Below, piece by piece: positions 40,432 to 51,961 of a stretch of DNA of 64,000 nt (within the stretch, counting starts at the first letter, position 1; each line of letters starts with the position of its first letter). Source of the stretch: Affinirhizobium lemnae. GTDB lineage: Bacteria; Pseudomonadota; Alphaproteobacteria; Rhizobiales; Rhizobiaceae. The position numbers and the translations under genes are program-made. The DNA is taken from the NCBI RefSeq assembly GCF_022968395.1, contig NZ_JALJQZ010000014.1, positions 1-64,000 on the forward strand. The letters are read 5' to 3'. Under the pieces are notes generated by a model. The model worked only from the letters and a program-made list of their open reading frames with translations. It did no database searches and had not been told where the DNA came from.

Positions 40432-40893
40432 TCAGCTGTTCAACGAGGAACGTGACTCTTCCTGGGCAAGACGCTGTGCAAACATCTGGCCGAAATCGAT
40501 CGGGTCGATCATCAGCGGTGGGAAGCCGCCATTGCGCGTGACATCAGAGATGATCTGACGCGCGAACGGGAAGAGCAGCCGCGGGCATTCGATGAAAAGC
40601 ACCGGCAGCATATGTTCCTGCGGGAATCCAGTGATGCGGAAAACGCCGCCGTAAACCAGTTCCGTTGCAAAGACGACCTTATCGCCATCCTTGGCTTCCG
40701 CGCTGAGCGACAGCACGACATCGAATTCCGTATCGGACAGCGGGTTCGCGTTGACGTTCACATTGATATTGATGCCGGGAGCCTTGTCGCGTGCCTGCAG
40801 TGAACGCGGAGCGCCTGGATTTTCGAAGGACAGGTCCTTCGTGTACTGCGCAAGAATTGTGAGGGATGGGTTCTGATCGTCTTCATTGGCCAT
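40432..40893 (-). CDS. secB: Protein-export chaperone SecB
   Basis: 153 aa tetrameric chaperone that keeps preproteins unfolded for SecA. It has [15 protein letters not shown] (about 11-25), INVNVNAN and [13 protein letters not shown] near the end. The start MANEDDQNP at 40893 has AGGAAC-like upstream bases; the frame is open to 40974 but not conserved. Lies next to dnaQ and coaE as in many alphaproteobacteria. Confidence 0.96.
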   Translation of the reverse strand: MANEDDQNPSLTILAQYTKDLSFENPGAPRSLQARDKAPGININVNVNANPLSDTEFDVVLSLSAEAKDGDKVVFATELVYGGVFRITGFPQEHMLPVLFIECPRLLFPFARQIISDVTRNGGFPPLMIDPIDFGQMFAQRLAQEESRSSLNS

Positions 40894-40976
40894 TGGCTGT
40901 TCCTCGGCTTTATCTTTAGCGCCGTCTATCACTTCAGTGTGACCCTTACAACCCGTTCGCAGGGTTGCGGACAAGG

Positions 40977-41489
40977 CTAGGAGCCGAGTTTCGGGTCGTT
41001 CGGATCCGGTCCCGAAGACCAGGGCGATGATGGATTCGGTTTACGTTGATACTCGTTGTCTTCGAGGTCGATAACCTGTTCGCGCATCGTTGATGAGGGG
41101 TTCGCGCCGGACGTCTGCGTAAACGAAGACCTGACGACGATCCGCTGCGCCATGCGCTTCCAGATCCAGCGACGAATGAAGGGGACGAACAGGATCAATC
41201 CCACGATATCCGTAATGAATCCCGGAATTATCAAGAGGATAGCGCCAACAACCATCATGGCTCCGTGGCCAATTGTTTCCGCTGGAACACGCCCAAGTCG
41301 ACTGTCGGCCTGAACTTGCCGCAAAACTCCGAGACCCTGGACACGTAGGAGCAACGTTCCCACCAGCCCGGACAGGATGATCAGGCCAAGCGTTCCGAAC
41401 ACACCCAACCATTTTCCAACAATGACGAAGCCTGCGATCTCTGCCAGCGGCAAAGCAAGGAGGACCAAAGGAAAAAAAGTGTTGCGCAT
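40977..41489 (-). CDS. fxsA: FxsA family membrane protein
   Basis: 170 aa with three or four membrane segments at about 5-25, 30-50 and 75-103 ([31 protein letters not shown]), then a hydrophilic tail. FxsA (YtzA-like) proteins in E. coli suppress F-plasmid exclusion of phage T7; their cellular role is not known. It is divergent from the Tim44-like gene over 116 bp. Confidence 0.9.
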   Translation of the reverse strand: MRNTFFPLVLLALPLAEIAGFVIVGKWLGVFGTLGLIILSGLVGTLLLRVQGLGVLRQVQADSRLGRVPAETIGHGAMMVVGAILLIIPGFITDIVGLILFVPFIRRWIWKRMAQRIVVRSSFTQTSGANPSSTMREQVIDLEDNEYQRKPNPSSPWSSGPDPNDPKLGS

Positions 41490-41605
41490 GGCAATGTGTC
41501 GACTCGCGTTTCAAGACGTTTGAAGTCCTCAGCACTATTTGAATGCAGGACAGTTCAGACTATATGAGGTGTACAAAGAGATATTCCAACCAACTGCGGG
41601 TGAAA

Positions 41606-42304
41606 ATGGGCGCGAACGACTTTATAACTTTGTTCTTTCTGGTCGCCGCTGTGCTGATCTTTCTGCAGCTGAGAAGCGTCCTTGGACGCAGGACTGGCCA
41701 CGAAAAACCCCCTGCCGATCCCTTCAGCGCGCGCCAATCAATCAAAACCACTGGCAGTGAGGAAGAAAAGGTCGTTACTCTGCCTCGACGGGAGACGGTT
41801 GACGAAGAGCAGCGCTGGGTGGAAGTCGATGCGATTGCGAAGCCCGGGACCGAATTGAATGAGGGTCTGCGCCATCTGATCAAGGCAGATCCCTCCTTCC
41901 GTCCCAAGGATTTTCTCAACGGTGCCAGAATGGCCTATGAGATGATCGTCATGGCTTTTGCTGATGGAGACAGGAAGACCCTGAAGGGGCTTCTTTCGAA
42001 GGAAGTCTACGACGGCTTCAATGCGGCCATCACCGAGCGCGAAGCGCGTGGTGAGGTCATCAAGTCCACGTTCGTCGGAATAGACAAGACAGACTTTCTG
42101 CAAGCGGCCATCAAGGATCAGGAAGAGCTGATCACGTTGAAAATCGTCAGCCAGCTCATTTCGGCGACCTACGACCGCGACAACAAGATTGTCGATGGTG
42201 ATGCGGAAACTGTCGGCGAGGTGATCGACATCTGGACTTTCGCGCGCGACATTCGCTCGCGTGATCCAAATTGGAAACTGGTCGCGACTGAATCCGAACA
42301 ATGA
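41606..42304 (+). CDS. Tim44/TimA-domain membrane-anchored protein
   Basis: 232 aa. A single N-terminal membrane anchor (DFITLFFLVAAVLIFLQL, about 4-21) and a Tim44-like domain (about 85-230; FLNGARMAYEMIVMAFADGD). Bacterial TimA proteins are anchored to the inner membrane and linked to envelope proteins; the mitochondrial relative is in protein import. The start at 41606 is chosen because GGGTGAAA lies just upstream and it puts the anchor at the N-terminus; an in-frame codon at 41543 adds 21 unconserved residues. Overlaps mltA by 4 bp. Confidence 0.85.
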   Translation: MGANDFITLFFLVAAVLIFLQLRSVLGRRTGHEKPPADPFSARQSIKTTGSEEEKVVTLPRRETVDEEQRWVEVDAIAKPGTELNEGLRHLIKADPSFRPKDFLNGARMAYEMIVMAFADGDRKTLKGLLSKEVYDGFNAAITEREARGEVIKSTFVGIDKTDFLQAAIKDQEELITLKIVSQLISATYDRDNKIVDGDAETVGEVIDIWTFARDIRSRDPNWKLVATESEQ

Positions 42305-43419
42305 CACATAATCTGCCGCAACTTCGTGCGATCGACTTTGCCGATGTTGAAGGCTGGAACACGGATGATCCGCGTCCCGTCTTCGAGGGTATGCGCCATT
42401 GCTTGAACTACTTGCGGCAGGGAAAGCCCTATAAGACAGGCGCGCTCGGCCTTTCCACGCAGGATTTGATTCCCTTGCTGGAGAAGGCGGAAACTCTGGG
42501 TCAACCCCAAAGCGCTGCCGGGGCGCGTACATTTTTTGAGGAAACCTGCGTTCCCTTTGCAATCTGTCCCGATGGCATCCAGACCGGCTTCGTGACCGCG
42601 TTTTACGAACCGGAAGTCGAGGTGAACGACAGGCAGGAATCCGGCTATCAATATCCGTTTTATAGTCGGCCGTCTGATCTCGTTGATGTCGATAAGACCA
42701 ACCGTCCGGCAGGCATGGACCCTTACTACGCCTTTGGACGGCCAACGGCGAACGGAATTGAGCCATACCCCGATCGAAAATCCATCGATCAGGGCTATCT
42801 GGAAGGTCAGGGTCTCGAGATTGCCTGGGCGAAATCGAAGGTCGATGTCTTCTTTACGCATGTGCAGGGAGCGGCGAGGCTTCTTTATCCAGATGGCCGT
42901 GTCAAGCGGATCACTTATGCGGCAAAGGCTGGACATCCTTTTTCACCCATCGGACGTTTGCTGATCGATCGCGGTGAGATTGACGCTGCAACAGTCTCCA
43001 TGCAGACGATCCGCTCATGGCTGAACGAGAATCCGACTAAACGAGACGAGGTTCTCTGGCGCAACAGGTCTTATATCTTCTTTCGGGAAGCGGACGTCAG
43101 TGACCTGGATCTCGGCCCCATTGCGGCGGCAAAAGTTCCCTTGATTGCAGGACGCTCGCTTGCTGTTGACAGACTGATCCATACATTTGGTTTTCCATTT
43201 TTTATTCGCTCGGAAAGTCTCACTCATCTTGATGATGGGCTACCCTTCGCGCGCCTAATGCTGGCCCTCGATACGGGCTCGGCGATTGTCGGTCCAACCC
43301 GCGGTGACATCTTCACAGGCTCCGGTTTCGAAGCAGGAGAGAAAGCGGGAACAGTGCGCAACAATGCGCTTTTCTTTATCTTCGTCCCGAAGCAGGCTGC
43401 GGTCAGGTTCATGCCATGA
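42301..43419 (+). CDS. mltA: Membrane-bound lytic murein transglycosylase A family
   Basis: 372 aa. MltA cleaves glycan strands of peptidoglycan. FVTAFYEPEV (about 97) opens the MltA domain, and the 3D domain carries ALDTGSAIVGPTRGDIFTGSG (about 320), with the Asp residues of the active site. I see no clear lipobox or signal sequence at the start, so the location is not certain. ATGA overlaps on both sides tie it to the Tim44-like and Smr genes, the usual rhizobial order. Confidence 0.88.
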   Translation: MTHNLPQLRAIDFADVEGWNTDDPRPVFEGMRHCLNYLRQGKPYKTGALGLSTQDLIPLLEKAETLGQPQSAAGARTFFEETCVPFAICPDGIQTGFVTAFYEPEVEVNDRQESGYQYPFYSRPSDLVDVDKTNRPAGMDPYYAFGRPTANGIEPYPDRKSIDQGYLEGQGLEIAWAKSKVDVFFTHVQGAARLLYPDGRVKRITYAAKAGHPFSPIGRLLIDRGEIDAATVSMQTIRSWLNENPTKRDEVLWRNRSYIFFREADVSDLDLGPIAAAKVPLIAGRSLAVDRLIHTFGFPFFIRSESLTHLDDGLPFARLMLALDTGSAIVGPTRGDIFTGSGFEAGEKAGTVRNNALFFIFVPKQAAVRFMP

Positions 43420-43970
43420 GCGGTCGCAAGCTGGATGGGGATGAGCGAATTCTGTGGGGTAAGGTCGCGCGCACCACGCGGCCTATGCCCGGGCGCCTGG
43501 AACAGCTGCTTGAATTCGAAGACGCCCTCGATGCAGAGATGCAAGAGCCTAAACAGATCTCTCCTTCGAATCCGGCTAAAAGACAGTCGGAATCTCTTGA
43601 AAGTCAGGACGGTGTTCAGAAGCCGAAAGGCCAGCATCATCCGCTGGAGCGCCCCGTCAAGCGTAAGATCGCCAGAGGTCGACTGGCACTCGAAGCGCGC
43701 ATAGACCTCCATGGCATGATCCAGAGTGAGGCGCACGGCATACTTCTGGATTTCCTGTTGCGCGCCCATGAACGCGGACTGCGCCATGTGCTTGTCATTA
43801 CCGGCAAAGGCAGTTCGCTTGGCAGCGAGGGTGCGCTGAAGCGGGCCGTGCCGCTGTGGTTCTCCAAGACCGAGTTTCGCTTTCTTATTTCGTCTTATGA
43901 AACGGCAGCCCGCCAGCATGGCGGTGAAGGTGCCCTGTATGTCCGCCTCAGCCGGAGAGGACAGACGTGA
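43416..43970 (+). CDS. Smr domain protein
   Basis: 184 aa. N-terminal 90 residues are charged and low in structure; the C-terminal Smr domain has IDLHGM (about 104), HVLVITGKG (about 134) and LISSYETAARQHGGEGALYV at the end. Small Smr proteins are proposed nucleases or DNA/RNA binders; function in this organism is unknown. 4-bp overlaps with mltA and the following HTH gene. Confidence 0.88.
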   Translation: MSGRKLDGDERILWGKVARTTRPMPGRLEQLLEFEDALDAEMQEPKQISPSNPAKRQSESLESQDGVQKPKGQHHPLERPVKRKIARGRLALEARIDLHGMIQSEAHGILLDFLLRAHERGLRHVLVITGKGSSLGSEGALKRAVPLWFSKTEFRFLISSYETAARQHGGEGALYVRLSRRGQT

Positions 43971-44332
43971 CGCCGTTTGGCCAGGCACTGCGCGAATTAC
44001 GCAGGCGCAAAGGTGTGACGCAGCAGCAGATGGCAGCGGCGCTTGGTGTGTCCTCCGCCTACCTATCTGCCTTGGAGCATGGGAGGCGCGGACGTCCCAG
44101 CTTCGATTTTCTGCAGCGCGTAGCGGGATATTTTCATATTATCTGGGATGAAGCGGAGGCACTTTTCCGCCTTGCGGAACAATCTGACCCGCGTGTGGTG
44201 ATCGATACGGCAGGTCTCCCGCCCGTCTACACAGCTTTTGCCAATCATCTGGCACGGCGAATTGGCTCTCTCGAGCCAGCCGTGATAGAAGAAATGACAA
44301 AGCTGCTGGAAAATGCCGCAAATAAGGGCTAA
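43967..44332 (+). CDS. XRE-family HTH regulator
   Basis: 121 aa. HTH_3 domain at about 5-65 (LRRRKGVTQQQMAAALGVSSAYLSALEHG) and a C-terminal helical part without a recognised motif. GTG start (GTGA overlap with the Smr stop). It follows the same set of genes in many rhizobia, and nothing in the sequence shows a target. Confidence 0.85.
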   Translation: MTPFGQALRELRRRKGVTQQQMAAALGVSSAYLSALEHGRRGRPSFDFLQRVAGYFHIIWDEAEALFRLAEQSDPRVVIDTAGLPPVYTAFANHLARRIGSLEPAVIEEMTKLLENAANKG

Positions 44333-44460
44333 TTCGGGCTGGTTCTCCCCGGTTTTCAACGCTTGGCGCTTTGGAAACCAGGCAGGAAATTTCTATAGTC
44401 CGCGTCAGGACAACGGTGATTCGCCGCCCACCGTGCACAGCCAAAGAACAAGAAAGTTGA

Positions 44461-46890
<2,430 letters not shown>

Positions 46891-46898
46891 TCAATTTT

Positions 46899-46914
46899 TG
46901 TTTCACGTGAATCT
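46899..46914. promoter_or_regulatory. parS-like site downstream of gyrB, first
   Basis: TGTTTCACGTGAATCT, two mismatches from the 16-bp consensus, both in the last three bases. It is 9 bp after the gyrB stop. Confidence 0.55.
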
Positions 46915-46925
46915 TTTCTGTGGAT

Positions 46926-46941
46926 TGATTCACGTGAAACA
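46926..46941. promoter_or_regulatory. parS: parS-like site downstream of gyrB, second
   Basis: TGATTCACGTGAAACA, one mismatch from the consensus (third base). It is 11 bp after the first one. The remaining 244 bp to phaZ hold a weak half-site (TTTTCACGTG at 47114-47123) and no gene. Confidence 0.75.
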
Positions 46942-47185
46942 CACTCGCCTATCCCCCAAAAGTCGCACTTTTCTCACGGAAAACGTTGCATTTTTTCTGC
47001 AGGGAACAATAGCTCTTCTGCCGACTTGATGCATTGCAGCAGGTAAAAACCAGCGCACAGCCAAGGGCCATCGCCTCTCTATGTTGCGCTGCACGCACTT
47101 CCTGTTAGTTTACTTTTCACGTGCTACTCATCTCTGATGGAATTTTCTCCTTCAGACGAAGGAAAAGAAGAAAGGTGGCGTTCGC

Positions 47186-48466
47186 ATGTTCTACCAGCTT
47201 TATGAGTTGAACCACGCCGCGATGGCGCCCCTGCGCGCCTCGACAGAAGCCATGCGCTTCTTCTACAGCAATCCACTTAATCCGCTGTCTCAAACTCCGC
47301 TTGGCAGAAGTGTCTCGGCTTCGCTTGAAGTCTTCGAGCGCGCCACACGTCGCTATGGAAAGCCGGAATTCGGTTTGCCGACCACCACGGTCGATGGACA
47401 TACCGTCAAAGTTACAGAGAAGGTGGTCTGGTCAAAGCCATTCTGCAACCTTCTCCATTTCGAGCGCGCTCTCCCAGCGTCCCGTGTGCCAGACCCCAGA
47501 ATTCTGATTGTTGCGCCTATGTCCGGCCATTATGCGACGCTGCTGCGCGGCACCGTCGAAGCTCTGATGCAAGGCGCGGATGTCTACATCACAGACTGGC
47601 AGGACGCCCGCAACGTTCCGATCACGGAAGGGACGTTCGATCTCGATGATTACATCGATTACGTGATCGAAATGCTTCATCATCTGGGTCCGGATACGCA
47701 TGTGGTTGCGGTTTGCCAGCCGTCCGTTCCGGTTCTTGCTGCTGTTGCAGTCATGGATGCGGCCAACGATCCATTCGTACCATCCTCCATGACGTTGATG
47801 GGCGGTCCAATCGACACGCGCATTAACCCCACGGCTGTGAACCAGTTAGCACAGGATCGCCCGCTCAAGTGGTTCAAGGACAACGTCATCATGACGGTAC
47901 CATGGCCGCTCGCCGGTTTCATGCGACCTGTGTATCCAGGATTTCTACAACTTTCCGGTTTCATGTCGATGAACCTCGATCGTCACCTGATCGCCCACAA
48001 GGAATTCTACGAGCACCTGGTGAAGAACGACGGTGAGTCGGCGGAGAAGCATCGCGACTTCTACGACGAATATCTGGCGGTCATGGATCTGACAGCAGAG
48101 TTCTACCTGCAAACGGTGGACACCGTTTTCATCAAGCACGCTTTGCCGAAGGGCGAAATGATGCATCGGACCAATCCTGTCGATACGAAGGCGATCAAGA
48201 ACGTCGCTCTTCTAACGATCGAGGGCGAGAACGATGACATCTCCGGCGTGGGTCAGACCCATGCTGCACAAACCATCTGCTCCAGTATTCCTGCAGAGAT
48301 GCGGATGCACTACGTGCAACCTGATGTCGGCCACTACGGCGTGTTCAACGGCTCTCGCTTCCGTCGCGAAATCGCCCCACGCATTCTTTCCTTCACACGC
48401 GAACATTCAAAGGCACTGCGCAAGAACGCTCCGCCACGGGTGATCAAGGGTGGAAAGAGCGGCTGA
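47186..48466 (+). CDS. phaZ: Intracellular polyhydroxyalkanoate depolymerase
   Basis: 426 aa alpha/beta hydrolase that degrades the PHB granule store. The nucleophile is a Cys in VVAVCQPSVPV (C177), as in the Cys-type intracellular depolymerases such as PhaZ1 of Ralstonia, not the Ser-type secreted enzymes. IVAPMSGHYATLLRG (about 108) and DVGHYGVFNGSRFR (near 390) give the rest of the active site region. ATG has AGGTGGCGTTCGC upstream. Single gene, with a hairpin after it. Confidence 0.92.
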   Translation: MFYQLYELNHAAMAPLRASTEAMRFFYSNPLNPLSQTPLGRSVSASLEVFERATRRYGKPEFGLPTTTVDGHTVKVTEKVVWSKPFCNLLHFERALPASRVPDPRILIVAPMSGHYATLLRGTVEALMQGADVYITDWQDARNVPITEGTFDLDDYIDYVIEMLHHLGPDTHVVAVCQPSVPVLAAVAVMDAANDPFVPSSMTLMGGPIDTRINPTAVNQLAQDRPLKWFKDNVIMTVPWPLAGFMRPVYPGFLQLSGFMSMNLDRHLIAHKEFYEHLVKNDGESAEKHRDFYDEYLAVMDLTAEFYLQTVDTVFIKHALPKGEMMHRTNPVDTKAIKNVALLTIEGENDDISGVGQTHAAQTICSSIPAEMRMHYVQPDVGHYGVFNGSRFRREIAPRILSFTREHSKALRKNAPPRVIKGGKSG

Positions 48467-48573
48467 CCGGATCTTTGCTCACGTCGAATTCAGAAAATGC
48501 GACCAATGGCTTCGCCGATTGTGAAGAGCATGTTCTTGAAGCGGGTGAGCGCACTAACCACATCGAATCTCGA

Positions 48574-48598
48574 AAGGCCCGCATACCGCGGGCTTTTT
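48574..48598 (+). terminator. Terminator between phaZ and the DUF2852 gene
   Basis: GCCCGC (48577-48582), 5-nt loop, GCGGGC (48588-48593), then five T residues. It is 108 bp after phaZ and 23 bp before the DUF2852 start, so it probably ends the phaZ transcript. Confidence 0.7.
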
Positions 48599-48620
48599 GA
48601 GAAAAGAGGTAGTGCAACCC

Positions 48621-49040
48621 ATGAATCAGTCAGCATTGATCCGTCCGGATTGGACTCCGGCAACCATCTCACTGATGGTTCTCGGCTTCGTCATTTTCTG
48701 GCCGCTGGGTCTAGCAATGCTCGCATACATCCTGTTCGGCGAACGACTGCGCGATTTCAAGCGAACCGCAAATGAACGAGCCGATGGGATGTTCTCGTCT
48801 TTCCGCAGATCTAGCCGTCGCTATGGCCCGTCGTACTCAACAGGCAATGTTGCGTTTGACGACTGGCGCAAGGCCGAAATGGACCGGATTGAAGAGCAAC
48901 GCCGCAAGCTTGATGAAATGCGTGATGAGTTCGACAGCTATTTGCGGGAACTGCGTCGTGCAAAGGATCAGGAAGAGTTCGACCGCTTTATGCGCGAACG
49001 CTCCAACAGAGGTCCGGAAACGCATTATCCGACCGTCTAA
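48621..49040 (+). CDS. DUF2852 membrane protein
   Basis: 139 aa. After about 15 residues comes one membrane segment (SLMVLGFVIFWPLGLAMLAYILFG, about 16-39); the remainder is a charged coiled coil (DRIEEQRRKLDEMRDEFDSYLREL) and a basic tail. This is the DUF2852 pattern of rhizobial proteins, whose function is unknown. Start MNQSALIRP at 48621; an in-frame TTG at 48597 sits inside the terminator region. It has its own terminator. Confidence 0.85.
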   Translation: MNQSALIRPDWTPATISLMVLGFVIFWPLGLAMLAYILFGERLRDFKRTANERADGMFSSFRRSSRRYGPSYSTGNVAFDDWRKAEMDRIEEQRRKLDEMRDEFDSYLRELRRAKDQEEFDRFMRERSNRGPETHYPTV

Positions 49041-49074
49041 GGAAAGGCGTTTTGCATAGCGCTTTGAACACTGT

Positions 49075-49101
49075 CACCGGCACCAAAGGTGCCGGTGTTT
49101 T
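49075..49101 (+). terminator. Rho-independent terminator of the DUF2852 gene
   Basis: Perfect 10-bp stem CACCGGCACC/GGTGCCGGTG with a 3-nt loop and four T residues. 34 bp after the stop codon. Confidence 0.85.
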
Positions 49102-49183
49102 GCAGTCAAATGCTCGCGCGAATGAGCTAAAGCGCGTCGCGATCTTTCAGATTCGCTCCTGACGCTTTAACTCGCTGTTTTGA

Positions 49184-49230
49184 CGCATGTCGTTGTCGCA
49201 AAACCGCTTCACACTTTTGCGCGACATGCG
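49184..49230. repeat. Palindromic intergenic repeat of rhizobial type
   Basis: Outer arms CGCATGTCG (49184-49192) and CGACATGCG (49222-49230), inner arms CGCAAAA (49197-49203) and TTTTGCG (49215-49221), a TTGT bulge on one side and the loop CCGCTTCACAC. The AAAACCG...CACTTTTGCGCGACATGCG wording resembles short palindromes that occur many times in Rhizobium, Agrobacterium and Mesorhizobium genomes. No other copy is in this window. Lies 13 bp before the YgjP gene start. Confidence 0.6.
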
Positions 49231-49243
49231 TTAGAACAAGTCC

Positions 49244-50014
49244 ATGTTTTCACTCCTCGGAAAACCCGCCCGAAAAAAGCCAAAGCCTCTTCGTGTTGAG
49301 GAACGTTCGCTCCAGGTTGGCGAACGGATGATGCCGCTCGTGATCAAGGAACACGCGACCGCCAGCCGGATGACATTGCGTATCGATGCGGGCGGGCGCG
49401 GTTTGAAGCTGACGATCCCGCGTGGCCTGAAAAGCAGGGAAGTTGAAGACTTTCTCGTCCGGCACGATGGCTGGTTACGAACCAAACTCGCCAAGTTCAG
49501 CGGTGATCAGACGATCCGCCCGGGCATGCGGCTGCCCTTGCGCGGAAATCTGCATCGGATTGTTCATACAGGCACGCTGCGCGGTCTGACGGAAGTCGGC
49601 ATGGAAGACGGAGAGCCGGTCATTCGGGTTAGCGGCCTGGAAGATCATGTGGCTCGGAGGCTATCCGCCTTTCTGAAAAAGGAGGCGCGTTACGATCTGG
49701 AGCGCCTGGCCGCCTACCACGCAGCGAGCATCGGCAGATCGATACGCTCCATCACCATGAAAGATACGCGGAGTCGCTGGGGCTCCTGTACCTGGGACGG
49801 CAATCTTTCCTTTTCATGGCGCATCGTCATGGCACCGGATTTCGTCATAGACTATCTCGCCGCCCATGAGGTAGCGCACCTGCGCGAGATGAACCACGGT
49901 CCGGCATTCTGGGCGCTCTGCAAGTCGCTTTGTCCTCGTACGGAGGAGGCACGTCGCTGGTTGAAAACCAATGGGTCGCAACTGCACGCGCTTGACTTCG
50001 GTGAGAAGGGATAA
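49244..50014 (+). CDS. YgjP-like metallopeptidase domain protein (M48 family)
   Basis: 256 aa. The HExxH motif is in AAHEVAHLREMNHGPAFW (about 206-222), with a second acidic region in the following helix; RWGSCTWDGNLSFSWR upstream is characteristic of the DUF45/YgjP group. The cellular substrate is unknown. Start ATG at 49244 follows the palindromic repeat closely. The 56 bp to trpF leave no space for a separate unit of any size. Confidence 0.9.
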   Translation: MFSLLGKPARKKPKPLRVEERSLQVGERMMPLVIKEHATASRMTLRIDAGGRGLKLTIPRGLKSREVEDFLVRHDGWLRTKLAKFSGDQTIRPGMRLPLRGNLHRIVHTGTLRGLTEVGMEDGEPVIRVSGLEDHVARRLSAFLKKEARYDLERLAAYHAASIGRSIRSITMKDTRSRWGSCTWDGNLSFSWRIVMAPDFVIDYLAAHEVAHLREMNHGPAFWALCKSLCPRTEEARRWLKTNGSQLHALDFGEKG

Positions 50015-50070
50015 CCCTTGCCAATCCTATTTTTCTCGACTTGAACATCGATTCGTGTCACTTCGCCATC

Positions 50071-50742
50071 ATGAAACCAGACATTAAAATTTGCGGTCTC
50101 AAAACATCTGACGCGGTCAATCTGGCCGTTGCCCGCGGCGCTACGCATATCGGCTTCATTTTCTTTGAAAAAAGCCCGCGCCATATCGATCCGCTTCTTG
50201 CCGGGACGCTTGCCGATCTTGTGCGCGGCAAGGCCAAAATCGTTGCCGTAACCGTCGATGCGGATAATGATGAACTGGAAGAAATCATCGCCTTCCTCAA
50301 GCCGGACATACTTCAGCTTCATGGTAGCGAAACTGCCGAGCGCGTCCTGAACATCAAGGCCGTGTTTGGGCTGCCGGTGATGAAGGCTTTTTCCGTGCGC
50401 ACGGTCGATGATCTGCGCAAGATCGAAGCCTACGAAGGGCTCGCCGATCGTTTTCTGTTCGACGCAAAGCCGCCAACCGGTTCAGAGCTTCCGGGCGGTA
50501 ACGGTGTCTCGTTTGACTGGGATATCATGGCCGCGCTTGACGAAGGCGTGGATTACATGCTTTCCGGTGGCCTCAACAAGGAGAATGTGGGAGCGGCGCT
50601 GTCCAAGACCCACGCTCCCGGCATCGATATTTCCTCCGGCGTGGAAAGCGCGCCTGGTGTGAAGGATCTGGACAAGATGAACGCCTTTTTCGATGCAATC
50701 GAAAAATGGCGACTTAATGCATCAGAGGGAGTTGCACAGTGA
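50071..50742 (+). CDS. trpF: Phosphoribosylanthranilate isomerase
   Basis: 223 aa TIM barrel. [14 protein letters not shown] starts the protein, the Cys in ICGL is the catalytic base, and [11 protein letters not shown] and GIDISSGVE near the end bind the phosphate. The frame is open to 50041 but the conserved start is 50071. First gene of trpF-trpB-trpA. The split into trpE(G), trpDC and trpFBA is typical of rhizobia. Confidence 0.96.
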   Translation: MKPDIKICGLKTSDAVNLAVARGATHIGFIFFEKSPRHIDPLLAGTLADLVRGKAKIVAVTVDADNDELEEIIAFLKPDILQLHGSETAERVLNIKAVFGLPVMKAFSVRTVDDLRKIEAYEGLADRFLFDAKPPTGSELPGGNGVSFDWDIMAALDEGVDYMLSGGLNKENVGAALSKTHAPGIDISSGVESAPGVKDLDKMNAFFDAIEKWRLNASEGVAQ

Positions 50743-51959
50743 ACCAGCCGCTCAAGCCGAATTCGTTTCGCGCCGGTCCCGATGAGGACGGTCGTTTTGG
50801 CATCTATGGCGGCCGCTTCGTCGCTGAAACCCTAATGCCTCTCATCCTTGATTTGCAGGACGAGTGGAACAAGGCGAAGACCGATGTGGAATTCCAGAAG
50901 GAACTGGCGCATCTGGGCACACATTACATCGGTCGTCCAAGCCCGCTTTATTTCGCAGAGCGTCTGACGGCCGAACTTGGTGGCGCGAAGATCTACTTCA
51001 AGCGCGATGAGCTGAACCACACAGGCAGCCACAAGATCAACAACTGTATCGGCCAGATCCTGCTTGCAAAGCGTATGGGCAAGAAGCGCATCATTGCAGA
51101 GACGGGTGCCGGTCAGCACGGCGTCGCCTCTGCAACGGTTGCTGCCCGTTTCGGTCTGCCTTGCGTCGTCTACATGGGTGCAACGGACGTCGAGCGGCAG
51201 GCGCCGAACGTTTTCCGTATGAAGCTTTTGGGCGCTGAAGTGAAGCCTGTGACATCTGGTCATGGCACGCTGAAGGACGCCATGAACGAGGCGTTGCGTG
51301 ATTGGGTCACCAATGTTGATGACACATATTACATTATCGGTACGGCGGCAGGCCCGCACCCCTATCCGGAAATGGTTCGCGAATTCCAGTCGGTCATCGG
51401 CAAGGAAGCACGCGAACAGATGTTGGCAGCCGAAGGGCGCTTGCCCGATATGCTGGTCGCAGCAGTCGGCGGCGGCTCAAACGCGATCGGTCTGTTCCAT
51501 CCCTTCCTGGATGATGATGCGGTCAGCATCGTTGGCGTCGAAGCAGGCGGCAAGGGTCTTGAAGGTGAGGAGCACTGCGCTTCACTCACCGCAGGCCGTC
51601 CTGGTGTCCTGCATGGGAACCGTACCTATCTGCTTCAGGATAATGACGGGCAGATCAAGGAAGGCCATTCCATCTCGGCTGGCCTTGATTATCCGGGCAT
51701 CGGGCCCGAGCATTCCTGGCTGAAGGATACCGGTCGCGTCGAATATGTGCCGATCAAGGATGACGAAGCTCTGGCAGCTTTCCAGCTTCTCACGCGAACG
51801 GAAGGCATTATCCCGGCGCTGGAACCCAGCCACGCGCTGGCGGAAGTCATCAAGCGCGCGCCGAAGATGGACAAAGACCAGATCATCCTGATGAACCTCT
51901 GTGGCCGCGGCGATAAGGACATCTTTACTGTCGGCAAAATTCTTGGAATGGGTCTCTGA
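50739..51959 (+). CDS. trpB: Tryptophan synthase beta chain
   Basis: 406 aa PLP enzyme. The PLP Lys is in HTGSHKINN (about 90-98), the phosphate loop is GGGSNAIG (about 244), and GRFVAETLM near the N-terminus is conserved. GTG start that overlaps the trpF stop as GTGA. It condenses indole with serine, with trpA starting 3 bp later. Confidence 0.98.
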   Translation: MNQPLKPNSFRAGPDEDGRFGIYGGRFVAETLMPLILDLQDEWNKAKTDVEFQKELAHLGTHYIGRPSPLYFAERLTAELGGAKIYFKRDELNHTGSHKINNCIGQILLAKRMGKKRIIAETGAGQHGVASATVAARFGLPCVVYMGATDVERQAPNVFRMKLLGAEVKPVTSGHGTLKDAMNEALRDWVTNVDDTYYIIGTAAGPHPYPEMVREFQSVIGKEAREQMLAAEGRLPDMLVAAVGGGSNAIGLFHPFLDDDAVSIVGVEAGGKGLEGEEHCASLTAGRPGVLHGNRTYLLQDNDGQIKEGHSISAGLDYPGIGPEHSWLKDTGRVEYVPIKDDEALAAFQLLTRTEGIIPALEPSHALAEVIKRAPKMDKDQIILMNLCGRGDKDIFTVGKILGMGL

Positions 51960-51961
51960 TC

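Noticed and set aside
47111..47125. TTTTCACGTG before phaZ as a parS
   Set aside because: Only the left arm fits; the right arm has no similarity.
46942..47185. PhaR-type operator (CTGC-N-GCAG) before phaZ
   Set aside because: Words such as TTCTGCAGG and TTGCAGCAGG occur, but none has the arms at the right spacing.
50015..50070. Trp leader peptide or attenuator before trpF
   Set aside because: Only 56 bp, no Trp codon run and no terminator hairpin; rhizobial attenuation is known at trpE(G), not here.
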